12,003 bases of DNA from Baffinella frigidus. Its lineage: Eukaryota > Cryptophyceae > Cryptomonadales > Baffinellaceae. The position numbers and the translations under genes were made by a program. Under the pieces are notes generated by a model that was not told where the DNA came from, did not search any database, and worked only from the letters and a program-made list of their open reading frames with translations. The stretch covers positions 356,057 to 368,059 of the forward strand of contig MU646592.1 in the NCBI GenBank assembly GCA_026770585.1. The letters are read 5' to 3'. Shown here piece by piece: positions 11,203 through 12,003 of this stretch (positions within the stretch are counted from its first letter, which is position 1; every line of letters begins with the position of its first letter).

Positions 11203-11259
11203 CTGAAAAAAATGGCAATGCGGGTGTGCTCGGTGAGGATGGTGGGACACATCACTTAC

Positions 11260-11285
11260 CACGCCTTGTCAGGGCGGTGGTTCAT
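11260..11285 (-). CDS. Putative first coding exon (ATG MNHRPDKA)
   Basis: ATG at 11285-11283 on the minus strand, eight codons (MNHRPDKA) plus TG, then a consensus donor G|GTAAGTGATG. The intron to 11203 is 57 nt and ends in TTTTTTTCAG, the best intron borders in the window; joining gives Trp (TG+G) and stays in frame. The frame is also open upstream (...YSHVSPTFP), so the exon may begin earlier and the ATG may be internal. No promoter was recognised. Confidence 0.42.
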
Positions 11286-11494
11286 CGGAAATGTAGGAGA
11301 AACGTGGCTGTAGGCACATAGCGGGCTACGAAGGGATGTTTGGTGGCTCTCCGAGAATCGGTTGGGATATCTTTTGGAACACCCCCCACCAGCCCTGGGC
11401 GTCAGAGCCCTGCGTCTCGGCCTACCTCTCCACGTGGCGTGCAGCGGTCGTGTTTGTCAACTTGTTAAACCTCGCTTTTCCCCCTGGGAGGTTG
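11286..11494. other. No separate feature called
   Basis: The minus-strand frame leading into the ATG at 11285 is open to about 11400 but unsupported by other signals. CCCACCAGCCCTGGGC near 11387 echoes the family D terminus. Confidence 0.4.
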
Positions 11495-11626
11495 CTCAAA
11501 TAGTGCCCTGCAACATTTTCAAGTCACTTTGCAGACACCCCAGATCTGGGGTGTACGGGTTAACTTAAGCCCCGATCTTGGTACAAAATCAACTTTTAGG
11601 ATTTCAGTTGCAGGGCACTATTTGAG
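11495..11626. mobile_element. 132-bp foldback with perfect 20-bp arms
   Basis: CTCAAATAGTGCCCTGCAAC (11495-11514) faces its exact complement (11607-11626). Centrally, ACACCCCAGATCTGGGGTGT (11535-11554) is a perfect 20-bp palindrome. No target duplication is evident. Confidence 0.85.
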
Positions 11627-11661
11627 GCACTTCCAAGGGCTAGTGGCCTATGTACGGATGG

Positions 11662-11814
11662 CCTGCCGAACCACCAACCCTCACAGTCTGGGCAAATCGG
11701 GGGAAATGGCTCCAAAAATTCCCTTGAAGGCCGTCGGATTCCGACGGCCTCCAAGGGGATTTGATGTTTGTGATTCTTTCGATTTGCCCAAATTGTGAGG
11801 GTTGGTGTGGCAGG
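11662..11814. mobile_element. Family D foldback, copy 3
   Basis: CCTGCC, then CACCAACCCTCACA and GGGCAAATCG, face CGATTTGCCC, TGTGAGGGTTGGTG and GGCAGG. The centre is GGCCGTCGGATTCCGACGGCC-like: a palindrome of 21 bp at 11730-11750. It shares GAAATGGCTC with the copies at 6767-6939 and 8928-9067. Confidence 0.88.
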
Positions 11815-11871
11815 ATCCCATGGATTATTCACGTACGGGTTATTTTGCAGCAACCGAGCGAGGACGGGTTG

Positions 11872-11927
11872 GTTTAGGGTTTGGGTTAAGGTTTAGGGTG
11901 TAGGGTGTAGGGTGTAGGGTGTAGGGT
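11872..11927 (+). repeat. Interstitial telomere-like repeats (TTTAGGG, TGTAGGG)
   Basis: GTTTAGGGTTTGGGTTAAGG, then TTTAGGG and four TGTAGGG units. TTTAGGG is the telomere repeat known from plants, many green algae and several other protists. This block is short and degenerate and is followed by ordinary sequence, so it is interstitial rather than a chromosome end. Confidence 0.85.
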
Positions 11928-12003
11928 CTCGTGGATCAATCTCAAGAGCTGGCCACACGAGAATGCTCGAGGGGCCTATTTAAAAGTGAGTTGTATCATT
12001 TGT

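Noticed and set aside
11160-11215. Minus-strand CCGGTTCAAATC resembling a tRNA T-loop/B box
   Set aside because: The flanking bases do not form a T-stem, no A box or cloverleaf is present, and the region reads as an exon.
11212-11313. Plus-strand ORF MAMRVCSVRMVGHITYHA...
   Set aside because: Only 33 codons; it is antisense to the better supported first two minus-strand exons.
1-12003. CRISPR-like array
   Set aside because: The direct repeats here lack regular unique spacers of even length and are degenerate satellites; the window looks eukaryotic.

Overview
The window looks like nuclear DNA of a eukaryote with a large, repeat-rich genome. There are no bacterial-style operons, ribosome-binding sites, tRNAs or rRNAs, and no long intact ORF. 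It is instead packed with foldback/MITE-like elements, GA, GAA and GT microsatellites, 7-bp and 20-22-bp satellite arrays, and a degenerate TTTAGGG/TGTAGGG telomere-like block near the right end. The TTTAGGG-type heptamer and putative 5' splice sites reading GTGCG(T/C/A) would suit a GC-rich alga, possibly of the green lineage. I cannot name a species, and this assignment is inference only.

Coding potential: by eye the most convincing signal is a set of short exon-like blocks on the minus strand. One candidate gene start lies at 11285-11260 and 11202-11114, joined across a 57-nt intron with GTAAGT...TTTTTTTCAG borders. Seven further blocks (10662-10576, 10395-10204, 9581-9453, 9229-9109, 6439-6353, 3810-3763, 3462-3271) can be chained in one continuous reading frame with GT-AG borders at every junction, ending in a TAG at 3273-3271. 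None has a recognisable family. The splice model is inference, since I chose sites by eye and phase agreement has some freedom. If it is right, most of the MITEs and satellites sit in introns of about 2.5 kb, and the 278-bp GAA/CTT tract lies inside the intron before the last exon. Parts of two of these exons recur as degenerate copies nearby.

Layout: 1-900 holds GA/GT microsatellites, a minisatellite, and two foldback elements, one with a recognisable empty-site copy next door. 900-2760 is a mosaic of degenerate CAGGTTGTGAGC-type repeats with a pair of inverted 123-bp MITEs. 2760-5050 has foldbacks, the two downstream exon blocks and the GAA tract. 5050-6500 has a GA tract, then a minisatellite array carrying three copies of an exon-like cassette and one foldback insertion. 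6500-8500 has telomere-length heptamer satellites, a recurring unit of about 40 bp, and several MITEs with visible target duplications. 8500-9070 has three adjacent foldbacks, including a near-perfect 150-bp palindrome bracketed by 20-bp direct repeats. 9070-11300 is the exon-dense part. 11300-12003 has two more foldbacks and the telomere-like repeats.

Most long ORFs in the window are read-through of microsatellites or satellites and are not reported as genes.
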